Positions 15,851-24,466 of a DNA stretch of 64,000 bases are shown here, in pieces (the first letter of the stretch is position 1; each line of letters starts with the position of its first letter). The notes below the pieces were generated by a model. That model did not search any database. It saw only the letters and a list, made by a program, of their open reading frames with translations, and was not told the origin of the DNA. The DNA comes from Flavobacteriales bacterium (lineage in GTDB: Bacteria; Bacteroidota; Bacteroidia; Flavobacteriales_F; PHOS-HE28). The stretch is from contig JACJZJ010000001.1 in assembly GCA_020635675.1 (NCBI GenBank), positions 186,001 through 250,000 on the forward strand, written 5' to 3'. The translations under genes were made by a program, and so were the position numbers.

Positions 15851-15934
15851 GCCTCAAAAGAGCGACCTCTTTTGGGGCCTTATTTTCGATACGCGGCTTG
15901 AACAGCGCCCTCTTTAGGGGGCTTGTTCAAGGCC
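15851..15934. terminator. Two consecutive hairpins in a 200-bp gap
   Basis: 15851-15878 is a 12-bp stem (GCCTCAAAAGAG / CTCTTTTGGGGC, one T-G pair) with loop CGAC, followed on plus by CTTATTTT. 15897-15931 pairs CTTGAACA with TGTTCAAG around a GC-rich, U-containing middle. They separate the end of the CoiA-like gene from the membrane-protein pair and probably end the former. No gene is seen in 15751-15953. Confidence 0.45.
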
Positions 15935-15953
15935 CTGTTTAGGATGGTCTGCG

Positions 15954-16886
15954 CTACGGCCTTTGTGGAAGTGGCGGATACATGACCCCTGTCAGACCCT
16001 TCCACTTCGTTGGGTCGAAGTTCATGATGTGTCGTGCGGGGATGGAGTATGGCAAAAACTTCATGCTGAAGTCGTCATGGAACACATGTGTTCTGAGTTG
16101 GTCGAACCGCACATTGCCGACCACACGGTCCACGGCCTTGAACGTCTTCGACTTCCTTCCTTCGTGATAGTGCTCCTCGCCGCCACTGGTGAAATAGCTA
16201 GTCGGTTCGCCTACATGTTGTGATAGTTCGATCACAACAAAGCCCTCGCTGTGCTTGTGTTCCAGATCCCAGAGAACGAGCTTCTTCAGGTAGGCCCAGT
16301 AGATGAACTGCTCATATCCTAGCAGCTTCACCTTTTCCTTGCGTATCCAGCTATCGTCATAGTGTTGCTCAATCGAGTGCCCTTTGCGCCAAGCCATTTC
16401 ATAGAAGCGTTCAAAGAACCGTCGGAACTGGAAGGGCAGCACCCACAGTACATGAACACCTTCAACATGGTACTTCCGTGTGCGGCGGATGATCTCATCT
16501 ACAGTCAGTGCTGAGGCTTGCACCTCGATGGCGATACGTGAGCCTTTGGGTGTCTCCACGTACACGTCTGGGCGGATAGTTCGTTTACATATCCATGCTT
16601 CGGGTTCCACGACCCGCAGCTTACCACCCCAGCCTTTACGGATGTACTCGTAGATGTCCAGCTTGGTCTGAACATGCTCCAACGTCTCTCCATCGCTCGG
16701 ACAGAAGGATGCTCCCGCCTTGTGCGCGAAATGTCCGACGCGTAGCCGCGCTTCCGAGCGGTGGTGGATAACGGGATTCTCGCACTTCTCACAGTGGTAG
16801 CTCGCAGCGGGATCCTTGTCCGTGAACTCCCCTATGACCTTTACCCCGTCTGAGGCGCGAATGGCCGTGAGCATGAATGCGAACAT
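15954..16886 (-). CDS. CoiA-like nuclease
   Basis: About 310 residues from ATG at 16886 (MFAFMLTAIRASDGVKVIGE). A start at 16952 (MPDERH) is possible; the frame stays open to 17024 but would overlap the divergent gene. The N-terminus has the CoiA-type Cys/His module (YHCEKCENPVIHH, VGHFAHKAGASFC). It is followed by a PD-(D/E)XK-like core, RPDVYVETPKGSRIAIEVQAS, in which the Asp and the ExQ are the expected catalytic residues, then EIIRRTRKYHVEGVHVLWVLP. CoiA was named from natural competence, but relatives occur widely on mobile elements. It is divergent from the 1269-residue gene and may share its control region. Confidence 0.72.
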   Translation of the reverse strand: MFAFMLTAIRASDGVKVIGEFTDKDPAASYHCEKCENPVIHHRSEARLRVGHFAHKAGASFCPSDGETLEHVQTKLDIYEYIRKGWGGKLRVVEPEAWICKRTIRPDVYVETPKGSRIAIEVQASALTVDEIIRRTRKYHVEGVHVLWVLPFQFRRFFERFYEMAWRKGHSIEQHYDDSWIRKEKVKLLGYEQFIYWAYLKKLVLWDLEHKHSEGFVVIELSQHVGEPTSYFTSGGEEHYHEGRKSKTFKAVDRVVGNVRFDQLRTHVFHDDFSMKFLPYSIPARHIMNFDPTKWKGLTGVMYPPLPQRP

Positions 16887-16981
16887 AGCCAGACAGCAGG
16901 GGCTTTCAGGGCGTCGTCCCTGCTGTTGAAAAGTGTGTCGTTCGTCTGGCATGGAGGTGAGCCTACTTTGCTTTTCCCGAG

Positions 16982-19900
16982 GTGGCGAAAATGCCGTCAA
17001 CCTTGGATATGGCCATGAAACCACACTTGGTTACCGCAACAGAGATCGCACAATGGGCGAACACGTTGCAAGCGCGTGCTGTTCTACCCAAGCTCATCAG
17101 AAAGCTGGCGCTTGCCAGCAAGATCCCCTTCCACGCCATCAGGTTCTCATCTGATGAAGGCATTCAAGAACCAGACTGGGATGGCTTCTTGGACAGCCCC
17201 TCGAAAACGACGTTCATTCCAAAGGGACGGTCTGGCTGGGAGGTCAGCGCTCAAAAAACCGTTCGCGTCAAAGCCGATAAGGACATTGCAACGCGTACGA
17301 AGGCCATTCGGGCCAAGGAGAGGAAAGGAATCACATATGTGTGTGTGACGACGCGGCGCTGGGCAGACAAGAAGTCATGGGTCAAGACGCATAACGCGAA
17401 GAGCAAGAAGCGCTGGCGCAAGGTCATCGCGTATGACGCGACCGATCTTGAAACGTGGTTGGAATCCGCCCCCGTAAGCGTGCATGTATGGCTCTCGGAA
17501 CTGCTGGGCAAAAAGCCGCTTGAAGTGGCGAGTATCGAGGCAACATGGAGTGCATGGGCGGATGTTACCAAGCCTGTTCTGAGCCCACGCTTGATCAAAG
17601 CGGGCCGTGCGGCTCAAGTAGAAAACCTCATTGCTCAGTTTGACGGTCCAGCCCAGCCAATAACCATCAAGGGGGAAACCCGCGATGAAGTTCAAGCCTT
17701 TGTTGCTGCTACGATCCTTGGCATGCCCGCACCCAAGAATGAGGAAACGGTGTCGCGCACCTTGGTCGTGAAGAGCCGTGCGGCGTGGGACCTCTATGCA
17801 ATGAGCGAGGTCCCCTTGATCCTCGTAGCAATGTTCGACGAGCGCAACGGCATTGAACAAGCCGTGTTCAATGGACACACGGTGATCATCCCGATGGACC
17901 GAAGCGATGGAGACCATCAGGCAACTATCGAGTTGCCTCCAATTGATCGACCTGAAGCGCAAGAGGCGTTGCGCGAAATGGGCTGTAACGCCAACCGTGT
18001 TCGCGAACTGGCATTGTCTGGTCGCAAGAGCTTCATGAGCCTCCGTCGCCAGCTTGCTACGGTCCCAGCCATACATGCTCCAAAATGGAGTAAGAGTGAG
18101 GCTGCTGGGGTGCTGGTGCCTGCTTTGCTGGTCGGCTCTTGGTCGGACAGGAATGAAGAGGACCGAGCACTTCTTTCAAGGCTATCAGGACAGCCTTACG
18201 AAGAGATCCGTGCACGCTGGCTGGAATGGAACAGTACGGCTGACACGCCCCTGAAACTGGTCGGTGGTACTTGGTATGTCGTCTCGCGAGAAGACCTCTG
18301 GAGGTTATTGGCCAAGCACTTGACCGCTGAACATCTGGAAAACTTCAGTGGCATTGCCCGTGAAGTGTTGTCCAAGGCACATCCACGTTTCAACCTTCCG
18401 CCAGCCGAACGGTTCTTCCCCCGAATGAGTGACTCGACGCCTGTGGTTTCAGATGCTCTGCGACACGGCATTGTAGATGGTCTTGCCTTCATGGGCGCAC
18501 GCGGGAGTGGCATTACGTTGGCTGATCAAAGCAAGATTGATCAAGCCCCCGAACGCGTAGTTCATGATGTCCTGAAGGCGGCAAACTTGGATTGGCGCAT
18601 ATGGGCAACCTTGAGCTACCACCTATCGGCTTTGGCCGAGGCTGCTCCTGCCCAGTTCATTGCGGGAGTCGCCGCTGGTTTGAAGAGGACACCTAGTCCT
18701 CTTGGTGGGTTGTTCGTCGAGGAGGGTGGAGCATTCTTCCCGCAGCACTACCACAGCGGCCTGATCTCGGCGCTTGAAACACTGGCGTGGAAGGCAGAGT
18801 ATGTTGCTCCCGTTGCGGACCTGCTGGCCGACCTGATGCCTCTTGACCCCGTAACCCAGCAGGCGAATCGGCCATTGGAAAGGTTATACCAGATCTTGCA
18901 GCCATGGCTGAAGAATAGCAGCAGCACTGCGCAGGATCGACTGATGGTCATGACTGGTCTGCGCAGCCGCAGGCCTGAGCAGGCCTTCAGGCTTCTGGTT
19001 CGGATGATGCCCACCCATCATCATTTTAGTGGGGACTACACGCACGTACCGCGCTGGAGGGATTGGGAGCATGAACGTCCTGACAGGTGGAATCCAGAAG
19101 AAGTGCGCATGACCTTGACCAAGGTGGGCGAATGGCTCATTGAGGATGCAGCGCAAAATGCTGATCGATGCTTCCGTCTATGTGAATGTGCGGGAGATAC
19201 GCGCACACCCTTTTTCAAACAGGTCATGGACCATCTCCTGAACGTTGACATCTCCAGTTGGTCGAGCGAGGAGCGTCTGAGGGTCTGGGATAAGCTGCGA
19301 GACGTGCACACGCATCATTCCAACTACAAAAGCCAGCCCCAAGCAATGCCAGAGCCCATGTTACAACTGCTAGAGGGCCCTATGCGACGGTTCGAGCCTA
19401 CTGACCCTGAAACGCACTACAGGTGGGTGTTCGGCGGTGCTCATCCTCTACCAAGGGAGGAACGTGAAGACTATCACGCTCTCCAAGAACGCTTGACTGA
19501 TGAAGGTGCAACGGCAATTCTGACCGCCACTGGTACGGAAGGGATAATGCGGATGGTGGATAAGGTTGAGAATCCATGGTGGTTGGGATACGCGACTGGT
19601 CGAGTAGTGCATTCTCCTGCCGATGAGTTCGTACTTCTTGGGTGGTCACTCGCCAACGAGGATCAGAAACTCCGATCGTTTGGAAAAGGGCTGGTGTCAG
19701 GGCTCTTTAAGAAACGCGGTTGGGACTGGGCACACACTCTCTTTGCTTCAGCGGAGTGGCCAGATTGGACGGCGGCGAAGCGTGGAGCACTACTGAGCGT
19801 GCTACCATTCGATGATGCAACATGGACAGTCGTGCAGACGCATGGTGCTGAGATTGAAGCCGCGTATTGGAGCACGTGCGAACCTTGGGGCACACTTTCG

Positions 19901-20791
19901 CCAGCGCAGGCACAGTTCGCTGGAGAGCACTTCTTGAAGCACGGAAGGCCGCTACGCGCACTAATTGCCATCATCCATCAGGGGCATGGTGAGGATTGTA
20001 CGGCGCCCACTCCTTTGATAACCGCCGCGCTCGAAGCATGCACGAAAACGTACAGAGAAGAGAGCAAGGAAGTGCACATGCCCAGCTATACTATCACTGA
20101 GGCACACAAAATTGTTCGTCAGCGTGATGATGCTGACCGCCAAAGGGTGGCCTTGATCGAATGGGTGTTTTTCCCTCTGCTGGACGAGAAGGATCTCATC
20201 CTCTATGCGGAGATGGCCAAAGACCCTGTGCCATTTGCGGATTTCCTTGGTTACTTCAGCAAGCCCACTGAGCCTTCGGACATTGAACTCACTGAACAGG
20301 ACAGGAACATTGCTCGCAGAGCCTACGAAGTGCTCAGTGGGTGGAAGGGAGCCCCTGCTGTGGCGCAGGATGGTACCCTGTCATTTGAGGCCCTTGACGA
20401 ATGGTATACCAAGGCAGTCGCCACTGTCCAAGCAAAGGGCAGGATGTGGAGCGACTACATCTTCGGCGAAAAGCTGCGCTACGCCCCTGCCGACCCAGAT
20501 GGGACTTGGCCATGCGTTGCTGTTCGCCGCTTTCTCGAAAAGTACCAGAGCGATACGCTTGAAAGGGCGATTGCAACTGAGGTATACAATAGTCGAGGTG
20601 TTCACACACCCGATGCAGGTGCCAGTGAACGAGCGTTGTCGGAGCACTACGACCAGCTCGCGTCGTCAATGGAAATCGAGTATCCAAGTACCGCACGCAT
20701 GTTGCGGAACATTGCTCAGGACTATCGACGGGATGCAGACTCGGAAGGCAAGCGGCACGAGATCGAGCAGGACACGGAGTATCACATGTGA
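16982..20791 (+). CDS. Very large uncharacterised protein with nuclease-like N-terminus
   Basis: A 1269-residue soluble protein. Residues about 45-165 contain EPDWDGFL, the segment FIPKGRSGWEVSAQKTVRVK, KADKDIATRT and then TTRRWADKKSW, RKVIAYDATDLETWLE and SVHVWLSELLG. From memory this is a recurring module at the start of giant uncharacterised bacterial proteins; the acidic residues at 65/67 and 87 could be a PD-(D/E)XK site. Residues about 205-330 (PITIKGETRDEVQAFVAATIL, LILVAMFDERNGIEQAVFNG, ELPPIDRPEAQEALREMG) look like a STAND-type NTPase in which the GKT of Walker A is absent. The remaining 900 residues are mostly helical, perhaps repeats. Later starts at 17009 or 17015 are possible. 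A defence role is inferred only from architecture and location. Confidence 0.75.
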   Translation: MAKMPSTLDMAMKPHLVTATEIAQWANTLQARAVLPKLIRKLALASKIPFHAIRFSSDEGIQEPDWDGFLDSPSKTTFIPKGRSGWEVSAQKTVRVKADKDIATRTKAIRAKERKGITYVCVTTRRWADKKSWVKTHNAKSKKRWRKVIAYDATDLETWLESAPVSVHVWLSELLGKKPLEVASIEATWSAWADVTKPVLSPRLIKAGRAAQVENLIAQFDGPAQPITIKGETRDEVQAFVAATILGMPAPKNEETVSRTLVVKSRAAWDLYAMSEVPLILVAMFDERNGIEQAVFNGHTVIIPMDRSDGDHQATIELPPIDRPEAQEALREMGCNANRVRELALSGRKSFMSLRRQLATVPAIHAPKWSKSEAAGVLVPALLVGSWSDRNEEDRALLSRLSGQPYEEIRARWLEWNSTADTPLKLVGGTWYVVSREDLWRLLAKHLTAEHLENFSGIAREVLSKAHPRFNLPPAERFFPRMSDSTPVVSDALRHGIVDGLAFMGARGSGITLADQSKIDQAPERVVHDVLKAANLDWRIWATLSYHLSALAEAAPAQFIAGVAAGLKRTPSPLGGLFVEEGGAFFPQHYHSGLISALETLAWKAEYVAPVADLLADLMPLDPVTQQANRPLERLYQILQPWLKNSSSTAQDRLMVMTGLRSRRPEQAFRLLVRMMPTHHHFSGDYTHVPRWRDWEHERPDRWNPEEVRMTLTKVGEWLIEDAAQNADRCFRLCECAGDTRTPFFKQVMDHLLNVDISSWSSEERLRVWDKLRDVHTHHSNYKSQPQAMPEPMLQLLEGPMRRFEPTDPETHYRWVFGGAHPLPREEREDYHALQERLTDEGATAILTATGTEGIMRMVDKVENPWWLGYATGRVVHSPADEFVLLGWSLANEDQKLRSFGKGLVSGLFKKRGWDWAHTLFASAEWPDWTAAKRGALLSVLPFDDATWTVVQTHGAEIEAAYWSTCEPWGTLSPAQAQFAGEHFLKHGRPLRALIAIIHQGHGEDCTAPTPLITAALEACTKTYREESKEVHMPSYTITEAHKIVRQRDDADRQRVALIEWVFFPLLDEKDLILYAEMAKDPVPFADFLGYFSKPTEPSDIELTEQDRNIARRAYEVLSGWKGAPAVAQDGTLSFEALDEWYTKAVATVQAKGRMWSDYIFGEKLRYAPADPDGTWPCVAVRRFLEKYQSDTLERAIATEVYNSRGVHTPDAGASERALSEHYDQLASSMEIEYPSTARMLRNIAQDYRRDADSEGKRHEIEQDTEYHM

Positions 20792-20809
20792 GCGAGAAAG
20801 GTCTTACGG

Positions 20810-21334
20810 CTATGGCTGAACTTCAACCTTCGGTCGGCCTGTTGCGGCATAGAGGTGCTTCTGCATCAGGCCAAGGATGATGTCGACGGCTTGATTGATG
20901 TTCTGATACCCGTCATGATCTCTGTCATCCCACGTCAGATGGGTTGTCCGATTGGCGGCATGTAGGTATGCCTTCAGGTGGTGTTGTTCATCAGGTGTGA
21001 AGTCTGCCACCTCCACGAGCGTGCCACCAAGATCGTCCGCGTACACGTCGAATTGCTCGCTCTGGTTTTTGCCCTTCCTCCGATTGGCGAGTTCCTTCTT
21101 GTTTACGTCATACTTGACCCCAAGGAACTCCAAGAGCATCCGACCAGACACCATACAGGCATGAGAAAGCGCTGTGCTGATCTGGGCTTTGGCCAGCGGA
21201 TGGGTGTTTGAGTTCGATAGCGCCTGAGAGTGGCGCGGATAGCTTTCCAGAGCAGCGAGCTTGGCAGGAAGGTGGACACGGAAGAACTCGTCAACGAGTT
21301 CTGGGCGGGAGGGGTTGACGTGCGGGTGATTCAT
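20810..21334 (-). CDS. Uncharacterised protein coupled to the metal ATPase gene
   Basis: A 174-residue soluble protein. ATG at 21334 (MNHPHVNPSRPELVDEFF) overlaps the ATPase stop as ATGA; a longer reading from 21382 overlaps the ATPase coding end. It is helical, with HPLAKAQISTALSHACMVSG, LLEFLGVKYDVNKKELANRR, QHHLKAYLHAANRTTHLTWDD and a C-terminal helix. I do not recognise it. It is convergent with the 1269-residue gene (18-base gap) and last in the efflux operon. It may be a metal-operon accessory or simply a passenger that gained coupling. Confidence 0.6.
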   Translation of the reverse strand: MNHPHVNPSRPELVDEFFRVHLPAKLAALESYPRHSQALSNSNTHPLAKAQISTALSHACMVSGRMLLEFLGVKYDVNKKELANRRKGKNQSEQFDVYADDLGGTLVEVADFTPDEQHHLKAYLHAANRTTHLTWDDRDHDGYQNINQAVDIILGLMQKHLYAATGRPKVEVQP

Positions 21335-23247
21335 TCTGAAACGGATGCCTGTTGGCGAGGTTGAAGTTCTGAGGGACCCCACCTCATGAGTTGCAAGCTC
21401 GTCATGATGACCAGCAGCGTAACACCCACGTCCGCAGCAATAGCGAGGACGAGGTTGCTCTTCCCGAAGAATGCCAGTGCGAGGAAGACGGCCTTCACGA
21501 TGATTGCCAGCCCCGTGTTGAAGCGGATGCGCCTCAATGTGGCGCGTGAGAGTTGTATGAGGTAGGGGATAAGGCGGAGGTCGTCGTTCATGAGGGCTAC
21601 ACCAGCCGTTTCGATAGCCGTATCGCTGCCCAGTGCGCCCATGGCTATGCCCACGGTCGCGGTGGCCAATGCAGGGGCGTCGTTCACCCCGTCACCTACG
21701 TGTGCGGCAGGTCCAATGGTCCGTTGCAGTTCGGTGATGCGTGTGGCCTTGTCCTCTGGCAGCAGGCCACCGAAGACCTTGGTGATGCCTACCTGAGCCG
21801 CGACGTGTTCCGCCGCTTGTTGGTTGTCGCCCGTGAGCATGACAGGCTCCACGCCGATCGCTTTCATGGCCGCGATCGCCGCTGCGCTGTCAGGTTTGAT
21901 CTTGTCGGCGATACCGATAACGCCTGCCACCTGATCGGTGAAGCTGACCACCACGGCGGTCTTGCCTTGCGCTTGCAATTCCTCAACGGCCTTCACCGCT
22001 TCGGGTTGGGCCTTGCGGTTCTCGGTGATGAAATCCAGCTTCCCGATGAGGATGTCGTCATGGTCGCATACCATGCACTCCGCTTGCAGGCCCTTGCCCA
22101 TGCTGCTCTGGATGTCCTTCACGCGATGCGGCTCAAATCCGTCAGCCTTGGCGCGGTCTACGATGGCTTGTGCAAGCGGATGTTCACTGAAGGCTTCGGC
22201 ACCTGCTGCGCACGCCAGAAGTTCTTCCTCGGTCGTATCGCCGAAGGTGATCACATCCTCCACCACGGGCTGACCGAAGGTGATCGTGCGCGTCTTGTCG
22301 AGGCCGATGACCTTCAATGCGGCAAGCGCTTCGAGGAACTTGCCGCCCTTGATCACTGCACCTCGACCGCCCGCATTGCCTATGGCGCTGTAGATCGCCA
22401 CTGGTGTGCTGATCACGAGCGCACAAGGACAGGCGATGACAAGGATGGTGATGGCCTGTTTGAGCCAGTGATCGAAGGGCAGCCCCATGATGAGCACGGG
22501 CACAACCACCAAGCCCACCGCGACAGCCAGTACGCTCGGTGTGTAGATGCGGGCGAACCGTTCGATGAACTGCTGGGTGGCGCTGCGGTTCGTCTGCGCT
22601 TGGAAAGTGAGTTGAACGATGCGTGAGAGGGTGGTATCGCTGTTCGTGTGCGTGGTCCGCAGTTCCAGCACGCCTTGTTTGTTCAAGGTGCCACCGAACA
22701 CCTTGTCATTGGCTCGCTTGTCCTTGGGCAATGGCTCGCCTGTGATGGTGGCCTCGTCCACAGTGCTCTGGCCCTCCACTACAACCCCATCCAACGGGAT
22801 CATCTCGCCTGACTTCACGACGACGATGCTGCCAACAGGCACTTGGTCAATGGGAACGGGTTGAGCGGCTCCTTTCACGAGCACGGTCTTCGGCATGCTG
22901 CTCACCAGTTTGTCCAGTGCGCTCTTGCTGCGCTCGATGCCAATGTCTTCGAGCTTCTCGCCCAGTACGTAGAGCGTGATCACCACCGCAGCTTCGGGGT
23001 ATTCGCCGAGGTAGAAGGCCCCGACAACGGCGATCACCATGAGCAGGTTGATGCTGCTGAACCGCAGCACCACCAAGGCTTTCAGCCCCTTCCAGAGCAC
23101 CTGCCAACCAACCGCGAGCACGAAGCCCCCGAACAGAACGGGTGCCCATGGCATCGGTAGCTCGATACCCATGAGCGAGAGCACTTCGAGGGTGATGACG
23201 ACAACGACAGCCGCCAGCAGCAACAGGAACTTCTTGTCTTTCATCAT
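21331..23247 (-). CDS. P1B-type heavy metal ATPase (Zn/Cd/Pb-like)
   Basis: About 638 residues from ATG at 23247 (or 23244). An integral membrane pump for heavy-metal export. In order: N-terminal helices without an HMA domain, the actuator loop STVDEATITGEPLPKDK, the metal-binding CPC helix (VIACPCALVISTPVAI), the phosphorylation site, the HP motif SEHPLAQAI, MLTGDNQ, and GDGVNDAPALA. The last helices carry RFNTGLAIIVK and ADVGVTLL, the N/K/D-G pattern of P1B-2 pumps for Zn, Cd and Pb. The phosphorylation site reads DKTRTITFG, with Arg instead of the canonical Gly after DKT. It lies 10 bases after the CzcB gene and is in that operon. A longer reading to 23343 overlaps CzcB. Confidence 0.92.
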   Translation of the reverse strand: MMKDKKFLLLLAAVVVVITLEVLSLMGIELPMPWAPVLFGGFVLAVGWQVLWKGLKALVVLRFSSINLLMVIAVVGAFYLGEYPEAAVVITLYVLGEKLEDIGIERSKSALDKLVSSMPKTVLVKGAAQPVPIDQVPVGSIVVVKSGEMIPLDGVVVEGQSTVDEATITGEPLPKDKRANDKVFGGTLNKQGVLELRTTHTNSDTTLSRIVQLTFQAQTNRSATQQFIERFARIYTPSVLAVAVGLVVVPVLIMGLPFDHWLKQAITILVIACPCALVISTPVAIYSAIGNAGGRGAVIKGGKFLEALAALKVIGLDKTRTITFGQPVVEDVITFGDTTEEELLACAAGAEAFSEHPLAQAIVDRAKADGFEPHRVKDIQSSMGKGLQAECMVCDHDDILIGKLDFITENRKAQPEAVKAVEELQAQGKTAVVVSFTDQVAGVIGIADKIKPDSAAAIAAMKAIGVEPVMLTGDNQQAAEHVAAQVGITKVFGGLLPEDKATRITELQRTIGPAAHVGDGVNDAPALATATVGIAMGALGSDTAIETAGVALMNDDLRLIPYLIQLSRATLRRIRFNTGLAIIVKAVFLALAFFGKSNLVLAIAADVGVTLLVIMTSLQLMRWGPSELQPRQQASVSE

Positions 23248-23257
23248 GACATCAGGA

Positions 23258-24466
23258 TCAATGTTCGTGCTCACCGCTACCCTTGGTGAGTTCGCTGAGC
23301 AGGTAGTAGGCCCCTGCCACCACCACTTTGGCATCGGGAGCAAGCTGCTCGAAGGGCGTTACGCTCGTATAGCCCTGATCGCTCACACCCGTGCGCACCT
23401 GCACTTGTTTGAAAGCGTTCTCTTCATGCTGCACGAAGATGAAGTGGTCATCGCCATTGCTCACGATGGCCTCGTTGGGCACTGCCAGCGCACTGTCACT
23501 CTTCACCTGTATGCGTGCGTCAATGAACATCTTCGGTAGCAAGTGATCGTCGATGTCCTTCATGCGAGCATGGGCGATCACAGCCTGCTGTCCGTCCTCG
23601 AAGGATCGGTTGATCCCATAGATCTCGGCCTCATGGGATGAATGCGCGTCGTTGGCGATGGTGAACGTGACCTTCTGGCCTTCGCGTACCTGCGACAAGT
23701 CCTGCTCGAACACGGTGAGATCGATGTGCAGCGCACGGTTGTCGGTAATGTCGAAGAGCGGCTTGTTCGGCTCTGCGAATTGGCCCATGGTGATGCCGAT
23801 GGTGTGGAGGCTGCCAGCAATGGGCGCACGGACAGCGAACGTGCTGCTGATATCCCCCGCTGTGAAGCCATCAGCCGTCACCCCGAAGAGCTTCAACTTC
23901 TCTGCCATCCCTTTCTGCTGTGCTTCCGCTGATAGCAGGTCGCTCTGGGCCTGTTCCAAGGTGCGCTGCGCATTGATGTTGTCGGTGCGTAGGTCCTGCT
24001 GGCGCTTGAGATCAGCACGCTTCACGGTGAGTTGGGCCGCGCTCTGCAAGTAGTCCTGTTGGAGTTGCAGGAACTCCGTGCTGGCCAATTCAGCGAGCAC
24101 CTGTCCTTTCTCCACCGTTTGTCCTTCAGTAACAAGAATGCGCGTGATGGTGCCACCCATGAGCGTCCCCACCTCGGCTTGGTCCTGTGGCGGTAGCATC
24201 AAGCGGCCATTGACTTTCAATGTCCCGCTCAGGGTCTTCCTTTCCAGCCCTGCGGTCTTCAAGCCGATGGCCGAGATCTGCGTCGGTGTCAGTGTGACCT
24301 CGGCGGCATGTTCCTCGTCATGATGTTCACCTTCTTCCGCGCCCGAGGTGCTTGACGAGCCGCCACAAGCGGACAAGAGCAGGATGAGCAATGCCACGGC
24401 GGGGATACGTTGAGCAGTGCGATGAATGAACGTGGTGTTCATGATAGTGCGATTGAGGGGGCTCAT
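23258..24466 (-). CDS. RND efflux periplasmic adaptor (CzcB/CusB-like)
   Basis: A 402-residue membrane-fusion protein that links the inner-membrane pump to the outer-membrane channel. It has a lipobox (ILLLSAC), then a His/Glu-rich metal-binding stretch (EEGEHHDEEHAAEV). The lipoyl-like half (GGTITRILVTEGQTVEKGQVLAEL), the helical hairpin (QQDYLQSAAQLTVKRADLKRQQ), the second lipoyl half (FAVRAPIAGSLHTIGITMGQFA) and beta-barrel domains follow; the protein ends in GEHEH. The start overlaps the CzcA-CzcC stop as ATGA; a start at 24442 (MNTTF) is also possible. The His-rich ends suggest Zn, Co, Ni, Cd or Cu as substrate. Confidence 0.93.
   Translation of the reverse strand: MSPLNRTIMNTTFIHRTAQRIPAVALLILLLSACGGSSSTSGAEEGEHHDEEHAAEVTLTPTQISAIGLKTAGLERKTLSGTLKVNGRLMLPPQDQAEVGTLMGGTITRILVTEGQTVEKGQVLAELASTEFLQLQQDYLQSAAQLTVKRADLKRQQDLRTDNINAQRTLEQAQSDLLSAEAQQKGMAEKLKLFGVTADGFTAGDISSTFAVRAPIAGSLHTIGITMGQFAEPNKPLFDITDNRALHIDLTVFEQDLSQVREGQKVTFTIANDAHSSHEAEIYGINRSFEDGQQAVIAHARMKDIDDHLLPKMFIDARIQVKSDSALAVPNEAIVSNGDDHFIFVQHEENAFKQVQVRTGVSDQGYTSVTPFEQLAPDAKVVVAGAYYLLSELTKGSGEHEH

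Noticed and set aside
20810..21334. HEPN RNase assignment for the 174-residue protein
   Set aside because: The helical pattern is suggestive, but only R-x2-H (NRTTH) is present and not the R-x4-6-H motif; not supported.
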